A DNA stretch of 64,000 nucleotides from Thalassomonas sp. RHCl1 (lineage in GTDB: Bacteria; Pseudomonadota; Gammaproteobacteria; Enterobacterales; Alteromonadaceae): NCBI RefSeq assembly GCF_947387555.1, contig NZ_CANDNZ010000015.1:62001-126000 (forward strand), read 5' to 3'. Shown here one piece after another: positions 47,195 to 56,847 of the stretch (the first letter of the stretch is position 1; each line of letters opens with the position of its first letter). The notes under the pieces were generated by a model that did no database searches, was not told where the DNA came from, and saw nothing but the letters and a program-made list of their open reading frames with translations. Both the position numbers and the translations under genes were made by a program.

Positions 47195-47384
47195 TCCGTG
47201 ATTTCTCTAGTTTAAGCAAAAATAAGCTTATTATGACAATGATCACCTTAACCTGGCAATACTGCTTACCGATACTAATGAAAATAAAGCCGTTTTGGCG
47301 AGCCTTGGCCAAAGGGGCCACAGTGGCCAGCCCCAAACAGCACTCGGACAGGAAGAGATGTTTTTTAGCCAGCTGTGTCTGAAG

Positions 47385-48209
47385 CTAAATTAACTTAAGT
47401 TCGCTCAGCTGCTCGCAAATATCATTTTCGATAGCTTTGAACAGGCTTTTAAAGCCCGGGGTTAAATTATCCATAAAGATTTTGGGATTAATATAATAGG
47501 GGGCCCTGAGGCCATGGTAATCGATGGCGTCGCCGAGCTGGTGAAAGTTAATGCCGACAAACTTCATACTGCGGGCGAGCCTGGGTTCCATCATCACATA
47601 AACATGTTTGATACCGGTATCTATGGCCAGGGTGGCCGCAGCCATATACAGGCCTATGGCAATAAAAGGGAAGCAGCGCAATTCGGTTTCCGAATAGGTA
47701 CTTTCGCTGATCACCCCGATGGCGGAGCCTTTAAACTGATCTGATTTACGGCGGCGGAAATCTGCTTTAACCGCTAACCTGGATATTTCACAGATTTCAG
47801 TCCTTTTAAAGTTACTCGGGTGCAGGCTTTCATTTTGGATGGAGTCGAGACAATATTTTTCAATCGGCAGCAACTCTTCTTCGCAGCTGGATTTTACCAC
47901 GCGAACACAACTGGTGTAGGTGCTCGAAGGTTTATGTTTGATCATAGAGAAAATGGAATGATCATCAAACTCATCCTTTTCTTGCCCTTCTGCTTTCACT
48001 TCTTCGAAAGCGAGTTCTTCGCAATAGACATTATGCCTGATTTTGAAGACTTCAGCGCGCAGTTCATCGGTTGTTGCCAGTTCAGGTTTAAGAAATTGGG
48101 TAAAATGCTCCGCAATATTCTTGGCATCATTGCTGACTTTCATCGATGCTATCTTTTTGGTGATGTCGCCAATAATGGGGGTATTAAGCAACCTCTTATT
48201 CCAACTCAT
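47385..48209 (-). CDS. PEP-CTERM/exosortase-associated acyltransferase (N-acyl amino acid synthase-like)
   Basis: A 274-residue protein of the family recorded next to PEP-CTERM systems (TIGR03694-like), related in fold to autoinducer synthases and N-acyl amino acid synthases. Recognisable parts are ELRAEVFKIRHNVYCEELAFE near 49-69, the region KRTEICEISRLAVKADFRRR and the C-terminal ALDTGIKHVY-like strand (LAIDTGIKHVYVMMEPRLARSM contains it). It probably moves an acyl chain from acyl-ACP or acyl-CoA to an amino-group acceptor. It lies between a patatin-like lipase gene and UDP-sugar genes; product unknown. Confidence 0.87.
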   Translation of the reverse strand: MSWNKRLLNTPIIGDITKKIASMKVSNDAKNIAEHFTQFLKPELATTDELRAEVFKIRHNVYCEELAFEEVKAEGQEKDEFDDHSIFSMIKHKPSSTYTSCVRVVKSSCEEELLPIEKYCLDSIQNESLHPSNFKRTEICEISRLAVKADFRRRKSDQFKGSAIGVISESTYSETELRCFPFIAIGLYMAAATLAIDTGIKHVYVMMEPRLARSMKFVGINFHQLGDAIDYHGLRAPYYINPKIFMDNLTPGFKSLFKAIENDICEQLSELKLI

Positions 48210-48334
48210 TTGTTGTCTCTTTAGTTTTGCCGCAAAAAATGTATTTTTGCCCTTAGCAATATTATGACTTGTTTATTTGGATGTATGCAATTCGTAATTG
48301 ATAAATTTACCGCATTAATGCTAGATGTTCTCGG

Positions 48335-49198
48335 TCAATTTGAGTTTGATTTTGGGGAAAACATGGCAGGTGCCAGGCTTGCCGTATCTGTTTTGATCGG
48401 GATAATTTTCATGGCGGTGTCATATCCTGTTTTAAACAAATGGTACTTTTGATCATTGCTCATTTTAAAGTCCACGGCGGAGCACTCGCCGGTATTGATG
48501 ATGATGGTATTGTGCCAAAAGGCCTCGTTGATATATTCCCGGGAAATGGTGGTCATAAAGGTGCGGATCAATAAGGTGACATAATTAAATATCGGGAATA
48601 ATCCCTGGGTATTGAGTTCATCATATTCATGCTCTCCCCGCAGGCGGAAGCATAATACCGGGGTGCCGCGCTGATCCCAGTCTCTGTGCAGGGCATCTTC
48701 CGATAAGATGCTGCCGTCCACCATCAAGTGTTTACCAAAAGTCTTAAAACTGAACACTAAAGGGATCGACATGGAAAAGCGTACCGCTAACGAAACTTTC
48801 ATTTTCGGGGTATGCTCGGCATCGAAAATGACGGGTCTGCCGCGTTTAACATCTGTGGCAACGATGTGCAGGTTTTGATCCAGTTGCTCAAAGGTTTTTC
48901 CCTGTAAATGTTCATCAACCCAATATTCAAAAGCGTCGCCGGAACTCAGGCCACCGTTGCGGATCAGTTTCAGCAGGGAAAAGCCCCTGAACTGGCTGTA
49001 ATCGGTTTTCAGGGCTATTTCTTTTATCTGTTCTATGCTGAGCCCGGCAGCATATAAGCTGGCGATAATGCTGCCGCCGGAAACGCCCACGAGGTGATTA
49101 AACTCTATGCTTAAATCTTCCAGTGCTTTGATGATCCCTATGTGTGCCGGTAAGCGGGTTCCTCCTCCCGCAAGGATAGGTATAATTCTATTTGCCAT
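48335..49198 (-). CDS. Patatin-like phospholipase
   Basis: A 287-residue patatin-domain protein: oxyanion loop LAGGGTRLPAHIG at 9-21, nucleophile Ser40 in GVSGGS, and catalytic Asp161 in LMVDGSI (DGS in place of DGG/DGA). No signal peptide or membrane helix, so it is cytoplasmic or peripheral unless secreted by another route. It lies 125 bases upstream of the exosortase-associated acyltransferase in the same direction, suggesting shared work on acyl lipids. Confidence 0.9.
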   Translation of the reverse strand: MANRIIPILAGGGTRLPAHIGIIKALEDLSIEFNHLVGVSGGSIIASLYAAGLSIEQIKEIALKTDYSQFRGFSLLKLIRNGGLSSGDAFEYWVDEHLQGKTFEQLDQNLHIVATDVKRGRPVIFDAEHTPKMKVSLAVRFSMSIPLVFSFKTFGKHLMVDGSILSEDALHRDWDQRGTPVLCFRLRGEHEYDELNTQGLFPIFNYVTLLIRTFMTTISREYINEAFWHNTIIINTGECSAVDFKMSNDQKYHLFKTGYDTAMKIIPIKTDTASLAPAMFSPKSNSN

Positions 49199-49328
49199 AA
49201 AGCGCCCTCAAAATACTATCAGTAATTATGGTCATTATTAGTAAAATAGCTATTTAGTCCTCCGGATGTGATCGGGTACACTGATAACCATAGCTCATGG
49301 GAAGCATTAAGTAGGGAAGAAGTTATTT

Positions 49329-50093
49329 ATGTTGAAACGTTTTTGTTGTCTGTTGTTGGCCCTTATGTTGATGTCACCGGCGGCGCAGGCAAACCTGTCT
49401 CAAACTTTGAAAAAAATCAAACCTTCCGTGGTGGGCATAGGCGTACACACCCCCACCGGCCGGCCGAAAAATGACTTACGCGGCACCGGCTTTGTGGTCG
49501 GCAACGGCCAGTATGTAGTCACGAATGCCCATGTGTTGCCCGCCGAGCTGGATAAATCCCTGAAGCAAAGCATAGTGGTCTTTAGCGGTTCAGGTAAAAA
49601 ACCGAAAACCTTAAAGGCGAAAGTGATCGCCCGCTCCGACTATTATGACCTGGCGGTATTAAAATTTGATGCCCCAGCCTTACCCGCGATGAAGCTTGCC
49701 GGTGGTGAGTACCAGAGCGAGGGCAGTTATGTTGCTTTTACCGGCTTTCCCATAGGTTCGGTGCTGGGCTTATATCCGGTTACCCACAGGGGCATTATCG
49801 CCAGTATCACCCCGAGCGTGGTGCCTGTGGCGGATGCCGGTCAGCTGAGCATTAAGATGTTAAAACGTATGCGTGACCCTTATCTGGTGTACCAGCTTGA
49901 TGCCACCGCTTATCCCGGCAACAGCGGCAGCGCCCTTTATGATATGGAAAGCGGTGAGGTGATAGGTATTATCAATAAGGTGTTTGTGCAGCAGACCAAA
50001 GAAGCGGTGATCAGCAATCCCAGCGGCATTACTTATGCCATTCCGGTTAAACATTTAAGAGATTTATTAACCGAGCATAATGTTGTTTACTAA
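49329..50093 (+). CDS. Periplasmic trypsin-like serine protease
   Basis: A 254-residue S1-family protease with a Sec signal peptide (MLKRFCCLLLALMLMSPAAQA). The triad is His68 (TNAHVLP), Asp107 (YYDLAVLKF) and Ser199 (YPGNSGSALY). No PDZ domain follows, so it is not a full DegP/DegS type. Substrate unknown; periplasmic quality control or regulated cleavage are possible. It converges on the yibQ-like gene. Confidence 0.88.
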   Translation: MLKRFCCLLLALMLMSPAAQANLSQTLKKIKPSVVGIGVHTPTGRPKNDLRGTGFVVGNGQYVVTNAHVLPAELDKSLKQSIVVFSGSGKKPKTLKAKVIARSDYYDLAVLKFDAPALPAMKLAGGEYQSEGSYVAFTGFPIGSVLGLYPVTHRGIIASITPSVVPVADAGQLSIKMLKRMRDPYLVYQLDATAYPGNSGSALYDMESGEVIGIINKVFVQQTKEAVISNPSGITYAIPVKHLRDLLTEHNVVY

Positions 50094-50116
50094 CGGTTAT
50101 TTGCCTAAACCGTTAG
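50090..50116. terminator. Hairpin at the convergent ends of protease and deacetylase genes
   Basis: A 9-bp stem, CTAACGGTT (50090-50098) with AACCGTTAG (50108-50116), begins within the protease stop codon. No clear U-tail on the plus strand. Confidence 0.45.
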
Positions 50117-50122
50117 TGGGGC

Positions 50123-50893
50123 TTAGTCGGCTTTATTTGCTTTGGCCGTTTTGGTTTTAACTTTTGCGCTATATTGATCTGCCGCTAAGGCCGACAGCGG
50201 CACCAGGCTGATATTATGCTCGGCCAGTGTCGGCAGCAGGGCCGTTAGGGCATCTATGGTTTCCGGGTGGGGATGGGCGATCGCAACCGCACTCTGATAG
50301 GTCTTGGCCAGCAGGATCAATTCGTTAAATTGCCCGCTGATATATTCATCGGATAGCTGGTTGTCGAGAAAGACATGGCGGTTGAGGCTAGGCACGCCAT
50401 AATCCCGGGCGATTTCCCGTCCCCGGCTGTATTCTGTGGTCAGGCTGTCGAGAAACAGCAGATCCCGCTCTTTCAGGAACTCCATGACCCAGGACATGGG
50501 ACGATACAATTGCGTTAATAAGCTGCCCATATGGTTATTGATGCCGATGGCAAAAGGGATCTCTTCAAAAGAGCGTTTCAGGCTGGCGCGGATTTTTTCT
50601 TCACTCATTTTATGGGTCAGGGCCCCGGGTCCCAGGCGCTTGCCGTTTTCCGACTCCATCGGAATGTGCAGCAGGATATCTTTATTTTGCTGGTAGGCCT
50701 GCAGGGCCAGGGTTTGCCCGTAAGGGGTCTGGGGCAAGATGGAAAAGGTTATATCCCCGGGTAACTCCAGGGCCCGGCTATCGGTTTGCCGGTAGCCGAT
50801 ATCGTCGATCACTATGGCAATGCGGTTTTCTGCTGCCGTAACAGCGGCAAAAAAGCACAGGGATAAAAAACAAAAGCGCAAACGTGAAATCAT
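50123..50893 (-). CDS. yibQ: Divergent polysaccharide deacetylase (YibQ family)
   Basis: A 256-residue protein with a Sec signal peptide (cleavage near VTAA) and the divergent-deacetylase fold: IAIVIDDIGYR, ILLHIPMES, INNHMGSLLT and AIAHPHPET. It lies just downstream of envC and gpmI, the order seen widely in gammaproteobacteria. Likely acts in the periplasm on cell-wall or polysaccharide material; the E. coli homologue has no settled function. Confidence 0.88.
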   Translation of the reverse strand: MISRLRFCFLSLCFFAAVTAAENRIAIVIDDIGYRQTDSRALELPGDITFSILPQTPYGQTLALQAYQQNKDILLHIPMESENGKRLGPGALTHKMSEEKIRASLKRSFEEIPFAIGINNHMGSLLTQLYRPMSWVMEFLKERDLLFLDSLTTEYSRGREIARDYGVPSLNRHVFLDNQLSDEYISGQFNELILLAKTYQSAVAIAHPHPETIDALTALLPTLAEHNISLVPLSALAADQYSAKVKTKTAKANKAD

Positions 50894-50954
50894 AAATATT
50901 ATTATTGGTTATGTTAATTAACGTTAGCCGTTGAGTCTCTGCGGCTGATTTAAG

Positions 50955-52091
50955 TTACTGGCACCAGAGTTTGGGGTTTTTTGCCTGCCCCCGGTGACGT
51001 ACTTCAAAATATAAACCGGAGCGGTTTTGGCCACCACTTTGCCCTACCAGGGCAATGACTTCACCGGTTTCCACCCGGTCGCCGACATTTTTTAACAGCG
51101 TCTGGTTGTGTCCGTATAAACTCATATAACCGTTGCCGTGATCGATCACGGTGACCAGGCCATAACCTTTAAGCCAGTCGGAAAACAATACGGTACCATT
51201 ATGTATGGTTTGTACCTGGCGGCCAATAGGCGCAGACAACAAAACCCCTTTCCACTTCAGGTAACCCTGCTTTTTACTGCCAAAGGTATGTAATATTTTG
51301 CCTTTTACCGGCCAGGATAACTTATGTTTTAACTGCCCCAGGCCGTTCAAATTGGTTTCTGCCTTGACCAGTTTCTCCAGTTCTTTCAGTGCCTGTACCA
51401 GGTTGGCTTCTTCGGCTTCGAGTTTTGCCAGTTGCTGTTTATTATTGAGTAATTGTGCTTTCAGGGCGCTTAAGGTTTGCTTGCGCTTTTGTTTGTTTTC
51501 CTGCAGCGCAACCTGTTGTTGTTTTTGTGTGTTTTGCAGGGTAAGTAATTTGTTGCTGTGTTCCTGGTGCTCTGTGGTGACCTGCAGCAGGCTGCTTAAG
51601 GTCGCCTGGAAGCGTTCAATTTCCTGTACCCTGGCATCGTTAATATATTGATAATAACTCAGGGTTCTTTGAATCTTGGTGGTTTGCTCCTGATTTAGCA
51701 GCAGCTTCAGGTAATCGTGGTGGCCGGTGGAATAGACGGTTCTCAGCTGGTGCGCCAGCAGTTGCTCCTGGCGGGATTTTTGTTGCGTGAGTTGTTGCTT
51801 TTCTTTGGCCAGCTGAGTGAGTTTTTTTTGCGTGTGCTGATAGTCGCTGGCGGTATCATTGATGGCCCGGGCAATTTTGGCCACCGCGAGATCGTCTTTT
51901 TTCAGCTGCTGTTCCAGTTGGGCGCGTTTTTTGTCTTTTTCGGCGATGGCGGATTTTTGCTCGGCAATGGCTTTTTGTATTTGTGACAATTGCCGGTTGG
52001 GATCTTGCTCCCGGCTATTCTCCGCCGCCAGTGCAGTACAAGTTAAGCTGTACAGCAACAGGGCGAGTAATAACTGCAAAGTCAAAGACAT
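50955..52091 (-). CDS. envC: Murein hydrolase activator EnvC
   Basis: A 378-residue periplasmic protein: signal peptide (cleavage near CTALA), long coiled coils (about 30-245, very rich in Gln, Lys and Leu) and a C-terminal LytM/M23 domain (GNGYMSLYGHNQTLL, GEVIALVGQSGG, LYFEVRHRG). The domain lacks the first metal-binding HxxxD (the position reads LKWKGVLL), consistent with EnvC, which activates amidases rather than cutting murein itself. Acts at the division septum. 15 bases downstream of gpmI. Confidence 0.92.
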   Translation of the reverse strand: MSLTLQLLLALLLYSLTCTALAAENSREQDPNRQLSQIQKAIAEQKSAIAEKDKKRAQLEQQLKKDDLAVAKIARAINDTASDYQHTQKKLTQLAKEKQQLTQQKSRQEQLLAHQLRTVYSTGHHDYLKLLLNQEQTTKIQRTLSYYQYINDARVQEIERFQATLSSLLQVTTEHQEHSNKLLTLQNTQKQQQVALQENKQKRKQTLSALKAQLLNNKQQLAKLEAEEANLVQALKELEKLVKAETNLNGLGQLKHKLSWPVKGKILHTFGSKKQGYLKWKGVLLSAPIGRQVQTIHNGTVLFSDWLKGYGLVTVIDHGNGYMSLYGHNQTLLKNVGDRVETGEVIALVGQSGGQNRSGLYFEVRHRGQAKNPKLWCQ

Positions 52092-52105
52092 GCCGGCAGC
52101 GCTCG

Positions 52106-53650
52106 TTAGTTGTCCAGTGTCATCAATACCGAGCCTGTCATTTCTTTTGGCTGCTCCAGCCCCATCAGGTGCAGCAAGGTCGGGGAGATGTCACTTAAGG
52201 TGCCGCTTTGTGCCGGTGTAGCCTGACGGCCGACATAAATTAGCGGCACAGGTTCGCAGGTATGGGCGGTATGGGCCTGGCCGGTTTCGCTGTTGGTCAT
52301 CTGTTCGGCATTGCCGTGATCTGCGGTGATCAAACACTCGCCGCCGGTTTTTTGCAGGGCGCTCACCACACGTCCAATCGAGCGGTCAACGGCTTCACAG
52401 GCCTGAACCGCGGCATCGAATTTTCCGGTGTGGCCCACCATATCGCCATTGGGGTAGTTACAGACGATAAAATCGAACTCACCGCTTTCGATGGCGGATA
52501 CCAGTTTGTCGGTTAATAACGCCGAGTTCATTTCCGGCTGCATGTCATAGGTGGCGACCTGGGGAGAAGGTACTAAAATACGCTGTTCGCCGTCGAAAAC
52601 CGCTTCTTTGCCGCCGCTAAAGAAAAATGATACATGGGCATATTTTTCGGTTTCGGAAATGCGCAGTTGGGTTTTGTTATGTTTTGCCAGCCATTCCCCG
52701 AGTACGTTTTCCAGTTCGACCGCCGGGAAAGCGCAGCTGGTGTCTATATCGGCGGCATACTCGGTTAACATGACAAAATCGGCAATTGCCGGTACTTTTT
52801 TGCGGGCAAAACCGTTGAAATCGGGATCGGTAAAGCTACGGGTGAACTGGCGCGCCCGGTCTGCGCGAAAGTTCATAAAAATCAGTGCATCGCCGTCGTT
52901 CACTGCTATTGCCTTACCCTCGGGGTCCAGGATAACGCTGGGGGAGACAAATTCATCGTTTTCATCCCGGCCGTAAGCATCACTCAGTGCCGAGACCGCA
53001 TCCGGGTATTGGTATTTGGCCTCACCGCATACCATCAGGTTATAAGCGGCTTCCACGCGTTCCCAGCGCTGATCCCTGTCCATGGCATAATAGCGGCCGC
53101 TGATAGACGCTATCTGGCCGCAGCCGGATGCGCTGAGTTTTTCCTGCACCTTAACCAGCGAGCTTTGTGCGCTGCGTGGCGGGGTATCCCGGCCGTCGAG
53201 AAAGGCGTGCAGATAAATTTTATTGGCGCCTCTTGCGTGGGCGAGTTCGATCATGGCGATAATATGATCTTCATGGCTGTGGACGCCGCCGGGGGAAAGC
53301 AAGCCAAAGATATGGACCGCCTTGCCCTGCTCGGTGGCAAGATCAACCGCCCGGCACAGCGCCGGATTTTGTTCAAATTCTTTATCGTTTATGGCTTTGG
53401 TGATGCGGGTGAAATCCTGGTAAACGGTACGTCCGGCGCCCAGGTTGACATGACCGACTTCGGAATTGCCCATTTGCCCCTCGGGCAGGCCCACCGCCAT
53501 GCCTGAGGTATCGATCAGCATATTGGGGTAGTTGGCTTTCAGTTCGTCGAGTACCGGGGTGCTGGCATGATAAATGGCATTAGCGCTGCTATCCTCACGA
53601 TAGCCCCAACCGTCTAAAATGATAAGTACCGTGGTTTTTTTGTTAGCCAT
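52106..53650 (-). CDS. gpmI: 2,3-bisphosphoglycerate-independent phosphoglycerate mutase
   Basis: A 514-residue glycolytic enzyme interconverting 3- and 2-phosphoglycerate. It has the alkaline-phosphatase-fold metal site: Asp13 in [12 protein letters not shown], catalytic Ser63 in [37 protein letters not shown], and the second metal set in [13 protein letters not shown] and [11 protein letters not shown]. Length matches the family. First gene of gpmI-envC-yibQ. Confidence 0.97.
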   Translation of the reverse strand: MANKKTTVLIILDGWGYREDSSANAIYHASTPVLDELKANYPNMLIDTSGMAVGLPEGQMGNSEVGHVNLGAGRTVYQDFTRITKAINDKEFEQNPALCRAVDLATEQGKAVHIFGLLSPGGVHSHEDHIIAMIELAHARGANKIYLHAFLDGRDTPPRSAQSSLVKVQEKLSASGCGQIASISGRYYAMDRDQRWERVEAAYNLMVCGEAKYQYPDAVSALSDAYGRDENDEFVSPSVILDPEGKAIAVNDGDALIFMNFRADRARQFTRSFTDPDFNGFARKKVPAIADFVMLTEYAADIDTSCAFPAVELENVLGEWLAKHNKTQLRISETEKYAHVSFFFSGGKEAVFDGEQRILVPSPQVATYDMQPEMNSALLTDKLVSAIESGEFDFIVCNYPNGDMVGHTGKFDAAVQACEAVDRSIGRVVSALQKTGGECLITADHGNAEQMTNSETGQAHTAHTCEPVPLIYVGRQATPAQSGTLSDISPTLLHLMGLEQPKEMTGSVLMTLDN

Positions 53651-53881
53651 GACAATTCCTCTATGATAACTGAAAGCAAATTTAGCTGGCGGACATTGTA
53701 CACGGATAGAGAGATATCGCCAGTTGGCGTCGCTTTTTTCTCCCTTTTTCAGGGGGATTTTTGTAACAACTTACCCTGAGCGGCTTTTCTTGCCGCGATC
53801 GACGCCGGGATACTTTTCTTTACCGCATTAGCCTGTATACTGTGGCAGTTTTACAATTTATCTACAATAGCGGTCTAATCT

Positions 53882-54313
53882 ATGGAACAACTTATTGCCT
53901 TTGCCGGTAACCATCCCATGTTAAGCATGATATGGCTGATACTGGTGATTTTGCTGATCGGCACCAGTATTAAAATGAAATTGTCGCCGATTAAAGCGAT
54001 TACCCCACAAGAGCTGACTTTCCAGGTGAACCGGGAAGACGGGGTCGTTGTGGATATTCGCCCGGAAAAAGAGTTTAAAACCAGTCATATTCTGGACTCG
54101 ATCAATCTTTCCAATGAAAAAATTAGCAATAATGACTTTGTCAGCCTTGAAAAGCATAAAGATAAACCCATTATTGTGGTATGTGCCGCTGGTATGACCG
54201 CGGGTAAAGTGGCTAATCAGCTGTTAAAAGCCGGCTTCTCTAAAGTGAGTCTACTTAAGGGGGGCATGGGGGCATGGTCGGGGGCCGGATTGCCGGTCGC
54301 CAAAGGTAAGTAG
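53882..54313 (+). CDS. yibN: Rhodanese-like sulfurtransferase YibN
   Basis: A 143-residue protein with an N-terminal membrane helix (about 14-30, LSMIWLILVILLIGTSI) and a rhodanese domain: VVDIRPEKEFKTSHI and the active-site cysteine in IIVVCAAGMTAGKV. It is the first gene of the conserved yibN-grxC-secB-gpsA cluster, nine bases before grxC. Sulfur transfer at the inner-membrane face is presumed. Confidence 0.92.
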   Translation: MEQLIAFAGNHPMLSMIWLILVILLIGTSIKMKLSPIKAITPQELTFQVNREDGVVVDIRPEKEFKTSHILDSINLSNEKISNNDFVSLEKHKDKPIIVVCAAGMTAGKVANQLLKAGFSKVSLLKGGMGAWSGAGLPVAKGK

Positions 54314-54322
54314 AGGTATATT

Positions 54323-54580
54323 GTGGTAGCGGTAGATATTTATACTAAAGAGTATTGTCCTTATTGTGTCAGGGCCAAGGCCTTGTTGACACAAAAACAA
54401 GTCAGCTTCAGAGAAATAAAAATCGATGAAAATCCGGGATTGAGACCCGAGATGATTGAGCGTAGCAAGGGCGGTACCACGGTACCACAAATCTTTATTA
54501 ACGATGCCCATGTCGGCGGTTGTGACGATTTAATGGCGTTAGAAGCCAGTAATAACTTAGACAGCCTGCTAAAGGCATAA
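54323..54580 (+). CDS. grxC: Glutaredoxin 3
   Basis: An 85-residue glutaredoxin, start GTG with AGAGG six bases upstream. The dithiol active site is CPYC at 12-15, followed by the glutathione-binding TTVPQIFIND and GGCDDLMAL. Reduces disulfides with glutathione in the cytoplasm. Second gene of the conserved cluster. Confidence 0.96.
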   Translation: MVAVDIYTKEYCPYCVRAKALLTQKQVSFREIKIDENPGLRPEMIERSKGGTTVPQIFINDAHVGGCDDLMALEASNNLDSLLKA

Positions 54581-54679
54581 TCGAACTTAGCCCGGGTGTT
54601 ACGCCGGGGTTAAATAAATAATAATATTCAGGCGTCAGATTTATTGATGATGGCGCTCCATTAAAACAGGATGATTAAC

Positions 54680-55186
54680 ATGGCTGACGAAATTCAAAAC
54701 GGCTCAGAAACCGGCGCAGAACAAGCGGCGCCACAATTTGCGATCCAACGCGTATATACCAAAGATATTTCTTTTGAAACGCCGAATTCTCCGGCGATTT
54801 TCCAAAAAGAATGGAAGCCGGAAATTAAACTGGACTTAGATACCCGTTCAGCCAAACTGGCGGATGATACTTATGAAGTTGTCTTGGCCCTGACGGTTAC
54901 CGCGACAGTCGAAGGGCAAACTGCCTTTTTAGCCGAAGTACAGCAAGCGGGTATCTTCACTATCGGTAACTTACCTGAAGCACAACTGGCTCACACCATT
55001 GGCGCCTTCTGTCCGACGACCTTGTTCCCGTATGCCCGTGAAGCGGTATCCAGCCTGGTTAACCGTGGTTCTTTCCCGCAGCTGAACCTGGCACCGGTTA
55101 ACTTTGATGCCTTATTTGCTTCTTACGTGCAAAAACGTGCCGCAGACGCTGAAGCAGGCGCAGCAGCAAGCACAGAAACACATTAA
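54680..55186 (+). CDS. secB: Protein-export chaperone SecB
   Basis: About 168 residues from the ATG at 54680, which has CAGGA eight bases upstream; the in-frame ATG at 54671 overlaps that site and would add three residues. Features of Sec[28 protein letters not shown], and the region [26 protein letters not shown]. It keeps precursors unfolded and delivers them to SecA, which fits a genome exporting many envelope proteins. Confidence 0.97.
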   Translation: MADEIQNGSETGAEQAAPQFAIQRVYTKDISFETPNSPAIFQKEWKPEIKLDLDTRSAKLADDTYEVVLALTVTATVEGQTAFLAEVQQAGIFTIGNLPEAQLAHTIGAFCPTTLFPYAREAVSSLVNRGSFPQLNLAPVNFDALFASYVQKRAADAEAGAAASTETH

Positions 55187-55192
55187 TCCTTA

Positions 55193-56200
55193 ATGAGCTC
55201 AGAACAAGCGAAAATTGTCGTGCTCGGCGCCGGCTCTTATGGGACGGCGCTGGCGATTTGTCTGGCGCGCAATGGTCATAAAACCTTGCTTTGGGGCCGG
55301 GATCAAGCACATGTGGCGCAAATGGCGGCCAGCCGGGATAACCAGCGTTATCTGCCGGATGTTGCTTTTCCGGAGGCTTTACAGCTGGAAAGTGATTTGG
55401 CTACTGCGGTTAAGGCCAGCGACAATATCTTAGTGGTGGTGCCCAGCCATGCCTTTGGCGATATGCTTGGGCAGATCAAACCTTATTTGTCTGCCCGCAG
55501 CAAGGTTGCCTGGGCCACGAAAGGCCTGGAGCCGGAAACCGGCCGTTTGTTGCAGGATGTCGCCCGAGAGGCGCTGGGGCAGGAGATGTCCCTGGCGGTG
55601 TTGTCCGGTCCTACTTTTGCCCGGGAAATGGCCGCGGGTTTGCCGACGGCCATTTCTATGTCCTCGACAGATGCAAGCTTTGTGACTGAGCTTTCGGACC
55701 TGCTGCATTGCCAAAAGCATTTTCGGGTTTATCTCAATAATGATTTTATCGGAGTACAGCTTGGCGGCGCGGTCAAGAATGTGATTGCCATCGGCGCCGG
55801 TATGGCTGACGGCATAGGCTTCGGGGCGAATGCCCGTACCGCCTTGATCACCCGCGGCCTGGCGGAAATGACCCGTTTGGGGGAAGCCTTGGGGGCGGAC
55901 GCCAATACCTTTATGGGGATGGCGGGTCTGGGGGATCTGGTGCTGACCTGCACCGATAACCAGTCTCGTAACCGGCGTTTCGGCCTGGCGTTAGGCCAGG
56001 GTAAAGAAGTTGAACAGGCGATGACGGATATTGGCCAGGTGGTGGAAGGTTACCGCAATACCAAAGAAGTTTATCTGCTTGCCCGGCGTATGAAAGTGGA
56101 AATGCCGATCGTTGAACAAGTTTACCAGGTCTTGTATCAGGGCAAAGATGCCAAATTGGCGGCTTCTGATCTGCTATCGCGCCAGCCTAAGGTTGAATAA
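55193..56200 (+). CDS. gpsA: Glycerol-3-phosphate dehydrogenase [NAD(P)+]
   Basis: A 335-residue Gps[22 protein letters not shown] at the NAD-binding start, [17 protein letters not shown], the catalytic lysine region [17 protein letters not shown], and [18 protein letters not shown]. Makes sn-glycerol-3-phosphate for phospholipid synthesis. Six bases after secB. Confidence 0.97.
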   Translation: MSSEQAKIVVLGAGSYGTALAICLARNGHKTLLWGRDQAHVAQMAASRDNQRYLPDVAFPEALQLESDLATAVKASDNILVVVPSHAFGDMLGQIKPYLSARSKVAWATKGLEPETGRLLQDVAREALGQEMSLAVLSGPTFAREMAAGLPTAISMSSTDASFVTELSDLLHCQKHFRVYLNNDFIGVQLGGAVKNVIAIGAGMADGIGFGANARTALITRGLAEMTRLGEALGADANTFMGMAGLGDLVLTCTDNQSRNRRFGLALGQGKEVEQAMTDIGQVVEGYRNTKEVYLLARRMKVEMPIVEQVYQVLYQGKDAKLAASDLLSRQPKVE

Positions 56201-56213
56201 CCCTATCTGTTAT

Positions 56214-56246
56214 TACCGCCTGAAATACCAGGCGGTATTATCTTTC
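56214..56246 (+). terminator. Terminator after gpsA
   Basis: A 9-bp stem, TACCGCCTG (56214-56222) with CAGGCGGTA (56229-56237), followed by TTATCTTTCTTTT. Ends the yibN-gpsA cluster. Confidence 0.8.
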
Positions 56247-56278
56247 TTTTCTTGCTAAAGGGCTGTGAAAATCAGCTT

Positions 56279-56743
56279 TTATACCGCATCCGTGAATCCC
56301 AGCTGACGCCAGGCTTCATAGACAATCACCGCGGCGGCATTGGATAAATTCATGCTGCGGCTGTCTTGTAACATAGGAATGCGGATCTTGTCCTGATCCG
56401 GGATTTGTACCCTGACGTCTTCCGGCAAGCCCGATGTTTCCGAGCCGAATAATAAGTAATCCCCTTCGCTGAAGTTGACTTCATGATGGTATTTGGTCGC
56501 CTTGGTGGTGATGGCCAAAATACGCTTAGGTTGCTGGTTTTCGACAAAGTCGTTAAAACTTGCGTGTTTCTTGATGGCGGCAAACTCATGATAATCCAGC
56601 CCGGCGCGGCGCAGGCGTTTATCGTCTACAGAAAAACCAAGAGGCTCAATCAGATGCAGGCGAAAACCTGAGTTAGCGCAAAGGCGGATGATATTCCCGG
56701 TATTTGGCGGGATCTGAGGTTGAAAAAGAACAACGTCTAACAT
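56279..56743 (-). CDS. trmL: tRNA (cytidine(34)-2'-O)-methyltransferase
   Basis: A 154-residue SPOUT methyltransferase: [23 protein letters not shown] at the start, [21 protein letters not shown], and the knotted SAM site [12 protein letters not shown] and [20 protein letters not shown]. Modifies the wobble base of tRNA-Leu species. Convergent with gpsA. Confidence 0.96.
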   Translation of the reverse strand: MLDVVLFQPQIPPNTGNIIRLCANSGFRLHLIEPLGFSVDDKRLRRAGLDYHEFAAIKKHASFNDFVENQQPKRILAITTKATKYHHEVNFSEGDYLLFGSETSGLPEDVRVQIPDQDKIRIPMLQDSRSMNLSNAAAVIVYEAWRQLGFTDAV

Positions 56744-56847
56744 AAAGTCTGCTCAATAAGGATAAATCCCGCTGATTATACCCTGCTTATCCGGAAAGTC
56801 TTTACCGATGTGGAGAATTTTATCGCCAGGGGAGAGGATGATGCTGT

